The notes under the pieces: generated by a model
The model's database searches: none
What the model was told of the DNA's origin: nothing
Seen by the model: the letters and a program-made list of their open reading frames with translations, nothing else
Shown here: positions 1 through 10,280 of the stretch, in pieces
Layout: the number at the start of each line of letters is the position of its first letter
Position numbering within the stretch: the first letter of the stretch is position 1
Origin: Prolixibacter bellariivorans ATCC BAA-1284
Lineage (GTDB): Bacteria; Bacteroidota; Bacteroidia; Bacteroidales; Prolixibacteraceae
NCBI RefSeq assembly: GCF_000621705.1
Contig: NZ_JHXO01000009.1
Coordinates: forward strand, 308,051-372,050
Reading direction: 5' to 3'
DNA length: 64,000 bases
Position numbers and translations under genes: made by a program

Positions 1-104
1 GTCAGCGAACACATATGCTCAAGCACCTGTTCCTTCAGCTCGTCATCGGTCATAGCATTCCCGCCGTACTTAAACAGAATTACAGGCTTTTTCTTTTTGA
101 TCAT
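1..104 (-). CDS. argB: acetylglutamate kinase, N-terminus only
   Basis: Partial gene running off the left edge; the ATG is the complement of 102-104. The 34 visible codons read MIKKKKPVILFKYGGNAM and continue TDDELKEQVLEH. The K-Y-G-G-N-A-M segment is the phosphate-binding start of N-acetyl-L-glutamate kinase, which phosphorylates N-acetylglutamate with ATP in the second step of arginine synthesis. This is identification by motif on a short fragment, but the motif is distinctive for the family. Confidence 0.8.
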   Translation of the reverse strand, partial: MIKKKKPVILFKYGGNAMTDDELKEQVLEHMCSL

Positions 105-465
105 AAACTTTCGATTTTCTTATTTCTGAATGCAATTTTCATGCACTGGTGAAAGGCAATTTTGAGACCGGTCAAATGGTCGATTTTCAACCGGACGTTT
201 GAATAAAAACAATGCAAATTTACTAATAATTCGGCAGTTAGCCATAAGCGGCGCCGTTTGGCAAGCATGGAAATTACTGTAGCGGTATCGTTGCGAGCGG
301 GTTACCGGAATTGAAATTTTTTCAAAAATCAAAGGATTTTAGGACCAATTGGAACCAAATTCCAATAAAAATTGAAGCAGCGAAAACGAAATAAAATACC
401 CCGAATCCTCCATCAAAAATGGAAAGAAAACGGGGCAAATATTTTAGTTGAAAAAGAAGGTTGTT
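105..465. other. intergenic region between argB and uppP
   Basis: About 360 bp between two leftward genes. The right end holds the likely uppP terminator (399-435). The rest should contain the argB promoter, but I see no convincing TAnnTTTG box and no gene. A 70-codon reading frame here has no recognisable features. Confidence 0.6.
399..435 (-). terminator. probable uppP terminator
   Basis: Read leftward, the uppP stop is followed by CCCCG (435-431), a long loop, CGGGG (403-399) and then TATTTTATTT. The short GC stem followed by a T-rich run, about 30 bp after the stop, fits a Rho-independent terminator, although the loop is long. Confidence 0.45.
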
Positions 466-1263
466 TTACCAAAGAAATATCCAGGCCAGGATGACAATTC
501 CGAGCACAATCCGGTAGTAACCGAAACTCTGGAAAGTGTGTTTCCGAATAAAGTTCATCAGGAAAGCAATGACCAGCAATGCCACAATAAAAGAAACAAC
601 AAAACCAACTCCCAGCACAAGCAAATCATGGCTATTCAACGAAGCGTGATGTTTCAACAACGAGTAACCGGAAGCCGCAATCATGGTCGGGATGGCCAGG
701 AAAAAGGAGAATTCAGCTGCCGTTTTCCGGTCAGCTCCCAGCAACATCGCACCAATAATGGTAGCCGCCGAACGCGATGTTCCGGGAATCATGGCCATAC
801 ACTGAATCAAACCGATAAGCAGAACGGTTTTGTAATCCATCGTAGCCACATCGTGAAAGCGGGAAGGCCGGTCTTTCCGATCAATGAAAATCAAAACCAA
901 ACCGCCAATCACCAACATGGTAGAAACCACCACCGGATTGAACAATTTTTCTTCCAGGAAGGAACCGAAGGCAGCTCCCAATATCAACGCAGGTACCACT
1001 CCGACAGCCGCCCTGAACCAAATATCGAAAATGCGTTTATTTTCAGCAATGTTCAGGCTTTTGGGAATAATATCCTTTCGGAAATAATAAATTACAGAAA
1101 GAATAGCGCCCAATTGAATCACCACATCAAACATGTTGGTGAAACTCTCCTCGAAAGAGATAAACTGATTGGCAATAATAAGGTGCCCCGTAGATGAAAT
1201 CGGCAGAAACTCGGTAATCCCTTCAATAATACCGAGGATAATGGATTTAATAATATCTGTCAT
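466..1263 (-). CDS. uppP: undecaprenyl-diphosphatase
   Basis: 265 residues, the usual length for UppP/BacA. The protein is a hydrophobic membrane enzyme that dephosphorylates undecaprenyl pyrophosphate, regenerating the C55-P carrier for peptidoglycan and capsule building blocks. Both family signatures are visible: an ExxxE motif in GIIEGITEFLPISSTGH (Glu14 and Glu18) and PGTSRSAATI (about residues 160-170). The start is the first ATG of a typical N-terminus (MTDIIKSIILGII). It probably serves the capsule locus further right through carrier recycling, although it is not part of that cluster. Confidence 0.95.
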   Translation of the reverse strand: MTDIIKSIILGIIEGITEFLPISSTGHLIIANQFISFEESFTNMFDVVIQLGAILSVIYYFRKDIIPKSLNIAENKRIFDIWFRAAVGVVPALILGAAFGSFLEEKLFNPVVVSTMLVIGGLVLIFIDRKDRPSRFHDVATMDYKTVLLIGLIQCMAMIPGTSRSAATIIGAMLLGADRKTAAEFSFFLAIPTMIAASGYSLLKHHASLNSHDLLVLGVGFVVSFIVALLVIAFLMNFIRKHTFQSFGYYRIVLGIVILAWIFLW

Positions 1264-1628
1264 GGAAAACGAAATTTGTTCATTAGTGATTATTTCCGGT
1301 TAACCGAAAAAACAGCTTACAAAATGGAAGACCATCCAAGCGCCGCCTAAAATACAAAACTGGATGAAAAGATAACTCATCACTTATGAAATTTAGGAAA
1401 GAATTAAGCCAGGCAATGATTACCCGATTCCGGTTGAAGCAAAGAATGAAGTCGTACACAATAGCCAGCTCTGGCAAATACATTTTTGACACCTTGTTGT
1501 GATGACAAGAACCTTTCTAAAACCTGCCTGATCATTCTGAACATTTTCTATATTTATCGGCAACGTTGTTCGTTTTCAACAACGCAGACCTAATCTTCAA
1601 CTGATTATTAATCCATTAAATAAAAACG
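1264..1628. other. divergent intergenic region between uppP and the GH20 gene
   Basis: About 365 bp of spacer that must carry the leftward uppP promoter and the rightward hexosaminidase promoter. A weak -7-like element (TATATTTA) lies near 1550 on the + strand. No gene is supported. Confidence 0.5.
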
Positions 1629-3515
1629 ATGAGAAACTTGCTTTTACTGTTGCTTGTCTGGACAGTTGCGACTGTTAACGGGCAAACAAACAGTCTGAAC
1701 CTGATTCCTGAACCGGTCAATGTGGAACCGGCTGACGGATTTTATTCCCTCACACCCGCATCTTCTGTCACCTACAACATGCCTAATGCGGAACATGTCG
1801 CGAATATGCTCACGGCAAAAATCAATACGCCAACTGGTTTTAACCTGGAGGCGAAGAAGGGAACCGGCGGAACCATTCAATTCAACATCAACTCAAAAGA
1901 AGACAAAACACTGGGAGACGAAGGTTACACCCTGAATGTAAATCCCAAAGGAATTGTTGTCGCCGCCAATAAACCAGCTGGCCTGTTTTATGGAATGCAA
2001 ACACTCCTGCAATTATTCCCGAAAGAGATTGAGAGCAAAGTAAAAACCGCTGGAGATTGGAATGTCCCGTCAGTATCTATCACTGATTACCCGCGTTTTG
2101 CCTGGCGTGGTTTGATGCTCGACGTGAGTCGCAACTTCTTTACCAAAAAACAGGTGGAAGAATACATCGACCAGATGGCCCGGTTCAAATACAATACCTT
2201 CCACTGGCACCTGACCGACGATAACGGATGGCGCATCGAAATCAAATCGTTACCGAAGCTCACTGAAGTAGGCGCGTGGCGGGTAAAACGCGAAGGACAT
2301 TTTGGCGATCGGGAAGCTCCGAAACCCGGCGAGAAAGCAACCGTTGGCGGTTATTATACGCAGGATGACATCCGGGAAATTATTCAGTATGCCAAAGAGC
2401 GGTACGTCACCATCATTCCCGAAATTGATGTTCCGGGCCACAGCATGGCTGCGATTGCTTCGTATCCGGAACTCTGCTGTACACAGGATACCAGTGTGAA
2501 AGTAAATCCGGGTTCAAATTTTGCGAAATGGAATGACGACGGTACTTTCCAGATGTTTGTTGACAATACGCTTGATCCATCAAATGAAAAGGTGTACGAG
2601 TTTCTTGACAAAGTATTCACGGAAGTGGCTGCACTCTTTCCCAATCAGTACATTCATGTTGGTGGAGATGAGTGTTACAAAGGCTATTGGGAAAAAGATC
2701 CGGGTTGCCAGGCACTCATGAAGAAACTCCACATTACCCACGTAGAAAAGCTTCAAGGTTACTTCATGAACCGGGTAGAAAAAATTCTGGAATCGAAAGG
2801 TAAACGGTTACTTGGATGGGACGAAATTCTCGAAGGCGGTATCACGCCCAACGCCACCGTTATGAGTTGGCGCGGAATGAAAGGCGGTATTGAAGCGGCA
2901 AAAATGAAGCACGAAGTAGTCATGACTCCGACCACATACGCCTATCTCGATTACTGCCAGGGCGACCCAACGGTCGACCCGCCAATTTATGCCAATCTTC
3001 GCGTATCGAAAGCGTATAGTTTCGAGCCGGTACCAGATGGAGTCGATCCCAAATACATTCTCGGAGGTCAGGGGAATTTATGGACAGAGCAAACCCCGAC
3101 GTTCAGGTATGTGGATTATATGACTTATCCACGCGCCTGGGCCCTTTCTGAGGTCTTCTGGTCACCTAAATCAGCCAAAAACTGGAATAACTTTGCCAGC
3201 CGGATGGAGAATCAGTTTTCCCGTGCCGACGTGGAAGAAATCAATTATTCCAAGGCAGTATACGATGCAGAGATTACTACCAAAAAGGAAAACGGCAAGT
3301 TGATGCTGGTCATGAGCACCGAAATCCCTAATCTGGTAATTTACTACACCATCGATGACACCATGCCCGACAATTTCTGCCCCAAATACACCGGTCCGGT
3401 CGAATTACCGGATGGTCCTATTACACTTAGGGCAATTACCTACCGGGATGGACACCCCATTGGACACCTCATCACATTGAAAAGAGATCAGCTCGAAGCA
3501 CGGGCCGGGAAATAA
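1629..3515 (+). CDS. secreted beta-N-acetylhexosaminidase (GH20)
   Basis: 628 residues. A signal peptide (about 1-19, ending VNGQ) targets it to the periplasm. An N-terminal GH20b-like domain (about 20-145) is followed by the GH20 barrel, with the motifs HWHLTDDNGWRIEI and PEIDVPGHS. The catalytic pair lies in HVGGDECYKGYW (Asp347-Glu348), where Asp orients the substrate acetamido group and Glu is the general acid. A C-terminal chitobiase-type or Fn3-like domain (about 535-620, YYTIDDTMP region) closes the protein. It would release terminal GlcNAc or GalNAc from glycans or chitooligosaccharides. The ChbG-like deacetylase at 6.6 kb fits the same amino-sugar pathway. A hairpin terminator follows at 3541. 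Confidence 0.95.
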   Translation: MRNLLLLLLVWTVATVNGQTNSLNLIPEPVNVEPADGFYSLTPASSVTYNMPNAEHVANMLTAKINTPTGFNLEAKKGTGGTIQFNINSKEDKTLGDEGYTLNVNPKGIVVAANKPAGLFYGMQTLLQLFPKEIESKVKTAGDWNVPSVSITDYPRFAWRGLMLDVSRNFFTKKQVEEYIDQMARFKYNTFHWHLTDDNGWRIEIKSLPKLTEVGAWRVKREGHFGDREAPKPGEKATVGGYYTQDDIREIIQYAKERYVTIIPEIDVPGHSMAAIASYPELCCTQDTSVKVNPGSNFAKWNDDGTFQMFVDNTLDPSNEKVYEFLDKVFTEVAALFPNQYIHVGGDECYKGYWEKDPGCQALMKKLHITHVEKLQGYFMNRVEKILESKGKRLLGWDEILEGGITPNATVMSWRGMKGGIEAAKMKHEVVMTPTTYAYLDYCQGDPTVDPPIYANLRVSKAYSFEPVPDGVDPKYILGGQGNLWTEQTPTFRYVDYMTYPRAWALSEVFWSPKSAKNWNNFASRMENQFSRADVEEINYSKAVYDAEITTKKENGKLMLVMSTEIPNLVIYYTIDDTMPDNFCPKYTGPVELPDGPITLRAITYRDGHPIGHLITLKRDQLEARAGK

Positions 3516-3540
3516 ATAACGACTTTCAAGAAAATAAATA

Positions 3541-3580
3541 AAAGGGTTACGGAGCATATTGGTTCCGCAACCCTTTTGTT
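3541..3580 (+). terminator. Rho-independent terminator after the GH20 gene
   Basis: AAAGGGTTACGGA (3541-3553) pairs with TCCGCAACCCTTT (3564-3576) with a single mismatch, and a T-rich tract follows. It lies 26 bp after the hexosaminidase stop. Confidence 0.8.
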
Positions 3581-3808
3581 TTAATTCAACCTTTAATCTT
3601 CAATACACCCGATTATAACATAATATTTCTCGCATACACGCGTTATTGTAGTGTTGACAACAGACTGCATGCGCAATGAATCAAGAAACCTAAACCGATG
3701 GTAGTGAAGTTCTATTTTGATATTTAAACAATCGTATTCTTTCATCGTTTTAAGAAGGCATACAAGGGGAAAACAGTGAACAATTAGCACGCATAACGTC
3801 ACCACCAT

Positions 3809-6517
3809 TTGAAAAACAGATTACTGATATTAGTCTATCTGCTTCTGACATTTTTTGTCTTTACTCAGCCTGCACTTTGCCAGGATGGAGTCAAAACTAT
3901 GTCTATTGGTGAAGCCAAAGCCGACTGCGACAGCAACTTCGTTCCCGACCGCCTGGGTCAATGGGTAAAGGTTACAGGTCGAGTCACCATTCCGTCCAGG
4001 CTACTCGTTAAGAGTCAGATGATTATTGCCCTTGAAGATTCCACTGGTGGAATAATTGCCTACGACCGCAATTTCCCCGACTTCCCTGTAAAAGAAGGTG
4101 ATAGCATAGCCGTATATGGAAAAATTGGCCATTACTGGGGACTAACAGAAATCGACTCAGCCAGGATTACCATGCTTGACTCGGTGGACGATAGAATCAT
4201 GTCTCCGTTGGAAATAACGACTCAGCCTTTGGAACAATTGGAAGGAAGGCTTATCAGGCTGCAAGCTCGCATCATCAGTGAAGGCAGAGGGAACCGGGGC
4301 GACTTCCTGATCTTGGAATACAACAATGGAGAAAACCAGGTTAAGGTATTTAGCAGTGATTTTACCAAATCATTAGTCGAGCGCTTTAGCCGGGGAGACA
4401 TTGTCAGCATTACAGGAGTTATGGCGCAACGTGATGACAGCCCAAAGCTTAACCAGAACTACGAAATTTGGGTGCGCAGTAACAGTGACATTCATATCAT
4501 TCAACACAACGCCAATTATTATCTGAATGTTTTATTGCTGGTATCGGGGCTTGGCATTTTTGTTTTACTCATCTCCATCCTCCTGAAAATAAGAATAAAT
4601 CAGCGCACACGAAAGTTGCAGGAATCGGAACAACGCTTTGCAGCTCTACTGGAAACAACAACTTCCGGTATCATCATTATAGCTGATAGAAGAGTTGTTT
4701 ATGCCAATCACGCGCTGGAAGAAATAACGGGATTTCCGAAAGAGCAGCTAATGTCAAAATCAAAATGCATTAAAATTGCTGGGAGAGACCATGTTGAATA
4801 TCAGTGTCTATCCGATATTGTTGAAAATATCAACAAGAATGACATTGAAGATCGAACCGTAGTTAAAAGCATAAGCAAATCCGGGCATCAAATCTGGCTG
4901 GAATTATCGCTGAGTGATTTTGTATGGAATGGGAAGCCGGCTATTTTGGTTACGACCATCAATATTACCCGGCTGAAAGATACAGAAGAGCAACTTGCCG
5001 AAATAGGAAATAACTACCAGTTACTGTTTGAAGAGAACCCGCAACCGGTATTCCTTCATGACCTGGAGACCCATAAAATTACTGCCGCTAATGATGCAGC
5101 CATTAAAGCTTTCGGATATCCGAAGGAAGAATTTTTGCAACTATCCCTCTCCGACTTAGAACCAAAAGACAATTCGGCCGGCATAATGGATGAAACTTCC
5201 CGGAAATACTCCAAATTTCACCATGTGCACATTCGGGCTTTCCTGTTAAAAAATGGCCAGGTTGCTTTTATGGAAACCTACACGCGGCGCATTGAATTCT
5301 CACACAGGCCTTCAGAATTAATTCTTGCCAACGATATTACTGAACACCTGCAGATGGAGATAAAACTGCTGGAAAGTGAACGGTTGTTTTATACATTGGT
5401 CAATTATTCTCCGGTAGGTATTTTTCGCACCGATGCAAAGGGAGACACAATATACGTGAATCCACAGTGGTGCCAACTTTCCGGTATCGACGAACAATCA
5501 GCCCTGGGGAACGGTTGGCTGAAAGCGGTTATGCCGGATGATATTCAAACCGTTAAATACAACTGGAATGTCAGTGTGGAAACCCAACAACCCTCGCGGG
5601 CTGAATACCGGTTTGTCAGACCCGACGGTACCATTGTATGGGTGATGGGAATGACCATTCCGGAATACAACATGCACCAAAAAATCGTGGGATACATCGG
5701 GACAATCATCGATATTACCCAGCGAAAACAAGCCGAACTGGAATTAGCGCGCAGCCACAAACAAATTGAAAAATATAATCGCGAACTCAAGCAGGCTAAA
5801 GAGAAAGCTGAAGAAAGTGATCGCCTGAAAAGCGCCTTTCTGGCAAACATGTCTCATGAAATCAGGACTCCCATGAACGGTATTCTGGGATTTTCGGAAT
5901 TACTTCAGGAATCGGAAACCGACACCGAACGACTTGAGTACCTCAAAATCATCAACGAAAGTGGGAATCGACTAATGAACATCATTAGTGACTTGATTGA
6001 TATATCAAAGATTGAAGCCGGACAGGTCACTATCCACAAACAAAAGGTCGACGCCGAAGAGCTAATGAAGGAATTACTTGCTTTCTTCAAGCCCGAAGCC
6101 GAAAAGAAAGGATTGAAAATCAGCTATACCCGCAATAGGGGTGATCGAACCAATATCGTGTTTAACACGGATAAACTAAAGCTTAACCAGATTCTAACGA
6201 ACCTGATTAAGAATGCCCTGAAATTCACAAAAGAGGGAGAGATCACCTTCGGTTATTCCCATAAAGACGATCGGATATTATTTTATGTCCGGGATACCGG
6301 TATTGGCATTCCGAATGAAATGCGGGACAAGATCTTTGGACGCTTCATACAGGCCGAACACGCCCGGACCAGGAATCACCAAGGTGCCGGTTTGGGACTG
6401 GCCATATCCAAAGCCTACGTTCACATGCTCGGCGGAGACATCTGGCTGGGAAAAAACAACGAGCAGGGTTCTCTGTTCTTTTTCGACCTCCCATTTGAAA
6501 CGGAAGATGTGCTTTAA
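3809..6517 (+). CDS. membrane PAS-domain histidine kinase with periplasmic OB-fold-like sensor
   Basis: 902 residues starting at TTG. This start is chosen because it gives an immediate signal peptide (MKNRLLILVYLLLTFFVF, cleaved near CQ). Residues about 30-225 are periplasmic and look like two OB-fold-like modules (QWVKVTGRVTI and GRLIRLQARI repeats). One transmembrane helix lies at about 235-258. Three PAS domains begin near 274, 400 and 525. A HisKA domain has the phospho-acceptor His683 in HEIRTPMNG, and a HATPase domain has N-box NLIKNALKFT and G-boxes DTGIGIP and GAGLGL. There is no receiver domain, so phosphate must pass to a separate regulator. No response regulator lies beside it, and the signal is unknown. 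Confidence 0.9.
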   Translation: MKNRLLILVYLLLTFFVFTQPALCQDGVKTMSIGEAKADCDSNFVPDRLGQWVKVTGRVTIPSRLLVKSQMIIALEDSTGGIIAYDRNFPDFPVKEGDSIAVYGKIGHYWGLTEIDSARITMLDSVDDRIMSPLEITTQPLEQLEGRLIRLQARIISEGRGNRGDFLILEYNNGENQVKVFSSDFTKSLVERFSRGDIVSITGVMAQRDDSPKLNQNYEIWVRSNSDIHIIQHNANYYLNVLLLVSGLGIFVLLISILLKIRINQRTRKLQESEQRFAALLETTTSGIIIIADRRVVYANHALEEITGFPKEQLMSKSKCIKIAGRDHVEYQCLSDIVENINKNDIEDRTVVKSISKSGHQIWLELSLSDFVWNGKPAILVTTINITRLKDTEEQLAEIGNNYQLLFEENPQPVFLHDLETHKITAANDAAIKAFGYPKEEFLQLSLSDLEPKDNSAGIMDETSRKYSKFHHVHIRAFLLKNGQVAFMETYTRRIEFSHRPSELILANDITEHLQMEIKLLESERLFYTLVNYSPVGIFRTDAKGDTIYVNPQWCQLSGIDEQSALGNGWLKAVMPDDIQTVKYNWNVSVETQQPSRAEYRFVRPDGTIVWVMGMTIPEYNMHQKIVGYIGTIIDITQRKQAELELARSHKQIEKYNRELKQAKEKAEESDRLKSAFLANMSHEIRTPMNGILGFSELLQESETDTERLEYLKIINESGNRLMNIISDLIDISKIEAGQVTIHKQKVDAEELMKELLAFFKPEAEKKGLKISYTRNRGDRTNIVFNTDKLKLNQILTNLIKNALKFTKEGEITFGYSHKDDRILFYVRDTGIGIPNEMRDKIFGRFIQAEHARTRNHQGAGLGLAISKAYVHMLGGDIWLGKNNEQGSLFFFDLPFETEDVL

Positions 6518-6627
6518 AAAGCAGTTCAACTGAGCCGACACCAATATAACGTAATGTTTCTTTCCCAATTCTGCCGGAATTCCCCCGGCTTTTGTAATTT
6601 CATGACCGAAAACTAACTAAGAACGTC

Positions 6628-7578
6628 ATGAAACTAAAAACTATCTTAATTGGAATTCTTATGTTATCTCTGAGTACTCAGGGACTCGTTGCACAGCAAA
6701 CACAAAATCTCGCCGAAAAACTGGGCTATGACAAAGATGCCAAATTACTCATCATTCATGCCGATGACTTAGGCTTATCACACGGCACTAACAGCGCGGT
6801 CATCAGTGCTTTTAACAAAGGAGGGATTACCTCGGGAAGCATCATGGTTCCTTGTCCCTGGTTTCCCGAAATCGCTTCTTTCGCCAAAACCAATCCGAAA
6901 GCAGATATCGGTATTCATCTTACACTTACCTCCGAATGGGAAAACTACAAATTCGGACCGGTAACCTCCGCCGATTTGGTACCATCATTACAAAATAAAC
7001 AGGGCTATTTTTATCCGACAGTTGAAGCATTTGGGGCAAAGGCCAATCCGGCTGAGGTGGAAAAAGAGCTACGTGCGCAAATCGAACGGGCTATGGCATT
7101 TGGCATCCATCCCACTCATTTCGATAATCATATGGGATCTGTCATGGTGAATCCGGCCTTTTACCAAATATTGCTGAAACTGGGTCATGAATACCGCGTG
7201 CCCGTCCTCGCCCCTAAAGACATGCTACTGGCTGCCGCTCCGCAATTTCTGGAACAGATTGCCAAAGATAACGTCCTGGTTGATCATCTGTTCATGCTAA
7301 ATCAGGCGCCTGTTGCTGGTAACTGGCTACAACCTTATCGGGAATTTGTCGAAAATATGCAGCCCGGCCTCAACCAGATTATCGTTCATTTGGCCTATGA
7401 CAATGATGAAAGCCGGGCAGTGATGATCCACCACGATGATTTTGGCGCTCAATGGAGACAAAATGATTATGACCTGATGACAAGTGATAAAATGAAGAGA
7501 CTACTCTCCGACAACAACATCAAACTGGTTACCTGGCGACAAATTAAAAATGTCATGTATCCGGCAAATGAACAATAA
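6628..7578 (+). CDS. ChbG/HpnK (YdjC-like) carbohydrate deacetylase, secreted
   Basis: 316 residues with a signal peptide (about 1-22, ending VAQQ). The metal-binding start LIIHADDLGLSHGTN is the hallmark of the YdjC/ChbG fold. Further conserved points are GIHLTLTSEW, PTHFDNHMG and HHDDFGAQWRQND. Family members remove N-acetyl groups from chitooligosaccharides or related glycans. The exported location and the nearby secreted GH20 enzyme suggest periplasmic handling of acetylated amino sugars, but the substrate is inferred. A strong terminator follows directly. Confidence 0.88.
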   Translation: MKLKTILIGILMLSLSTQGLVAQQTQNLAEKLGYDKDAKLLIIHADDLGLSHGTNSAVISAFNKGGITSGSIMVPCPWFPEIASFAKTNPKADIGIHLTLTSEWENYKFGPVTSADLVPSLQNKQGYFYPTVEAFGAKANPAEVEKELRAQIERAMAFGIHPTHFDNHMGSVMVNPAFYQILLKLGHEYRVPVLAPKDMLLAAAPQFLEQIAKDNVLVDHLFMLNQAPVAGNWLQPYREFVENMQPGLNQIIVHLAYDNDESRAVMIHHDDFGAQWRQNDYDLMTSDKMKRLLSDNNIKLVTWRQIKNVMYPANEQ

Positions 7579-7590
7579 AAGTCCTTACAT

Positions 7591-7634
7591 GCAGGTCATC
7601 AGGGAAATAACTCTCTTTTGATCTGCTTTTTTTT
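7591..7634 (+). terminator. Rho-independent terminator after the deacetylase gene
   Basis: GCAGGTCA (7591-7598) pairs with TGATCTGC (7619-7626) with one G-T wobble, followed by eight T residues (7627-7634). It begins 13 bp after the stop codon. Confidence 0.8.
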
Positions 7635-7840
7635 AACAAACAAAATCCAGATTTCGTAGTCCCCTAAAACTCCCCACCAGTCTTATTTACGACTGATTTG
7701 CAACACATTAACAATAACCATCCATAAATACATACTTAATTCAGATAAAGGTTATCAACACACTTGTCCGGAAAATTATGTAATTGCCGCATTTCCAGCT
7801 CGGAAACATTTTGTAAATTATTATACCGAACTGAAAAGTA

Positions 7841-10279
7841 ATGAAAAATCAACCAGAAAAAGTCTCCCCCGGACACCGAGTAAATGGCACCCCGCATACG
7901 CAAATCGGCTTGCTGATTGAAACCCGACAAGGAGAAATTGTCGAGTACACATTGCAGGTCAGTGAGCTTTTTGGAGAGGTTCCCGAAAAGGTTGACCTTT
8001 TCTTTGCCACTCCAGCTGATTACGAACATTTTTCCAATCAATTGGAAGATGATGGAAAAGCCAAACAGTTGATCCGCGGCACGAACGATAAAATGTTGTT
8101 AATCCAGGCAATTCGGTACAACGAAGTAAATCTCCTGAGCATAGAACCCTTTACCGAAAAATCAGAAAGTGCAGCTGCAAACATATCCATCCATGATTTG
8201 CTGGAAGATTTTCCGGAGATCTATATGCAATATACAACTGATGGAAAGCTTATTCATCTGAATAAAATAGGATTAAAAAAACTGGGGTTACCTCCGGATT
8301 ATCCCATTCAGCAACTGAACGTTTTTAACCTGCTAACCGACAAAAGCAAGCAAAAGCTTCACTGCCGCTTAAAAGCAATGGCCAAAGGGCAGGAAATTCG
8401 TCCGGCAGAGTTGGAATTTGTACATCAAAACGGAGGTATTGTTCCGGTGCTTGCCCATTCACATTTGCTAAGCGAGGCAACCGGTGAAAAAGGAAATTTC
8501 CTGAGCATATTGTTCGATATTTCATACCAGAAAAAAAGCGAGCGCCGCGTTGGAGCTATCCGCGAAAAGATTACCGTACTGGCACGTACCGCCATGCATT
8601 TCATTCGGTTAAACAGCATCGATGAAGTATTCCATTATCTCGAAAGTATGCTGAAACCGCATCTTCCCGGATACCTGGCTGTTTACTTAAAGGTCAATCA
8701 AGAAGAAAAGAACTATAAAATTCACGCCATTTCCGGCATTTCCGATGAACGAATAGACAAGATAAATGAGGAGCTGGGAGAGAATCTTTTTCAAAAGGAA
8801 TTTAATTTGACCCGGGACATTCAAAACTTCCTGTCGCATAACAGAATTCTAAAACATAAAGATGGCTGGTCAGCCATTACCCGGCAAAATCTGCCGGAAG
8901 AGCTGGCTAAAAAACTGGAACAACAACTGTCCATTACCGATGTATTCTCGGCAGGAATTGTGCAGCAAGAGTCAATCTATGGTGGAATTCACTTTCTGAA
9001 ACAGGAAGGCGCTGCTCCACTTGAAAGAGAGCTTATCGAACCGTTGTTACATCAGGCCAGCATCATTTTACAGCAGTTGACGCTGAACGAACATCTTCTG
9101 ATTGCCAAACAACAGGCAGAACAAGCCATGCGGGAGAAAGCGGAATTTATGTCCATCATGGGACACGAAATACGCACGCCACTCACTTCCGTCATCGGAT
9201 TGACCGACTTACTTCTCGATCAGAAGCCCAGCAAATCACAACTGAAGAACCTGCACACGCTGAAATTTTCCGCCGAAAATCTCCTGTTCCTCATTAACGA
9301 TCTCCTCGATTTCAACAAAATTGAGGCAGGGAAAATCAAGCTAGAGAAAACCATCATCGATCTACCTGGCCTGGTGGAAGATCTCACTGGTGCCTTCGGA
9401 CCATCAGCAAAGCCAAAAGGTGTGGAATTGGTTTCAGAGATAGATGATGACGTTCCCCGATGGATAAAAGGAGACAAAACCCGGCTGACTCAGGTTTTGA
9501 ATAACCTGACCAGTAACGCGGTAAAATTTACTGAAGAAGGTTCGGTCCGGATTTCGATAAAAACGGAAAAACAGAGTGAACATTACGTATATCTGAACTT
9601 TTCAATCCGCGATACGGGCATCGGCATTCCCGAAAACAAACAAAAGGAGATATTCAAGCTATACTCACAAGCTGACTTGAGTACGCAACGAAACTATGGC
9701 GGGACAGGACTTGGCTTGACCATTAGCAAACGACTCGTCGATCTGATGGGTGGTAACATTACCGTCAAAAGTAAAGAAGGTGAAGGTTCAGAGTTTCTCT
9801 TTACCCTTCGGATGGAAAAAGTTCCACCGGAGCTGGTCATGAAGGACAAACGTCAGAAGCTGAAATCAGATAACATACCGGTTGCCGATTTTACCGATAA
9901 AAAAGTGTTAATGGTAGAAGACAACGACATCAACTACTACCTCACAACCCAGCTTTTCAAGAAATGGAACCTAACCATCGACCGGGCAGAAAACGGTTTG
10001 GTTGCTCTGAAAAAGATCAGCCGCAATACATACGATTTGATTCTAATGGACATTCAAATGCCTGAAATGGACGGCCTGGAAGCGACTCTTCACATCCGGA
10101 AGCTATCGGATGAGAAAATCCAAAAAATTCCCATCATCGCCCTGTCGGCTGCCACAATGGACGAAACCCGCCGAAAAGCGCAAAGTGTAGGCATGAATGA
10201 CTTCATGACCAAACCCATTAATCCTGCTGAGCTTTACGCTAAGCTGGTTCGCTTTTTAATAAGAACTGAGAAAGATTAA
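7841..10279 (+). CDS. cytoplasmic hybrid sensor histidine kinase/response regulator
   Basis: 812 residues with no signal peptide or membrane helix. A PAS domain lies at about 117-230 and a GAF-like region at about 240-420. The HisKA domain has His442 in GHEIRTPLTSV. The HATPase domain shows NLTSNAVKFT, DTGIGIP and GGTGLGL. The C-terminal receiver (about 685-805) has acidic residues in VEDNDINYY, the phospho-acceptor Asp737 in LMDIQMPEMDG, and Lys in MTKPINP. It is a hybrid kinase that can pass phosphate within itself. No DNA-binding domain is fused, so the final output partner lies elsewhere. It follows the deacetylase after a terminator, so it is probably transcribed alone. Confidence 0.9.
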   Translation: MKNQPEKVSPGHRVNGTPHTQIGLLIETRQGEIVEYTLQVSELFGEVPEKVDLFFATPADYEHFSNQLEDDGKAKQLIRGTNDKMLLIQAIRYNEVNLLSIEPFTEKSESAAANISIHDLLEDFPEIYMQYTTDGKLIHLNKIGLKKLGLPPDYPIQQLNVFNLLTDKSKQKLHCRLKAMAKGQEIRPAELEFVHQNGGIVPVLAHSHLLSEATGEKGNFLSILFDISYQKKSERRVGAIREKITVLARTAMHFIRLNSIDEVFHYLESMLKPHLPGYLAVYLKVNQEEKNYKIHAISGISDERIDKINEELGENLFQKEFNLTRDIQNFLSHNRILKHKDGWSAITRQNLPEELAKKLEQQLSITDVFSAGIVQQESIYGGIHFLKQEGAAPLERELIEPLLHQASIILQQLTLNEHLLIAKQQAEQAMREKAEFMSIMGHEIRTPLTSVIGLTDLLLDQKPSKSQLKNLHTLKFSAENLLFLINDLLDFNKIEAGKIKLEKTIIDLPGLVEDLTGAFGPSAKPKGVELVSEIDDDVPRWIKGDKTRLTQVLNNLTSNAVKFTEEGSVRISIKTEKQSEHYVYLNFSIRDTGIGIPENKQKEIFKLYSQADLSTQRNYGGTGLGLTISKRLVDLMGGNITVKSKEGEGSEFLFTLRMEKVPPELVMKDKRQKLKSDNIPVADFTDKKVLMVEDNDINYYLTTQLFKKWNLTIDRAENGLVALKKISRNTYDLILMDIQMPEMDGLEATLHIRKLSDEKIQKIPIIALSAATMDETRRKAQSVGMNDFMTKPINPAELYAKLVRFLIRTEKD

Positions 10280-10280
10280 A

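Noticed and set aside
448..1197. 249-codon open frame on the + strand over uppP
   Set aside because: Antisense shadow of a clearly conserved uppP; the product is rich in Asn, Gln, His and Arg with no domain.
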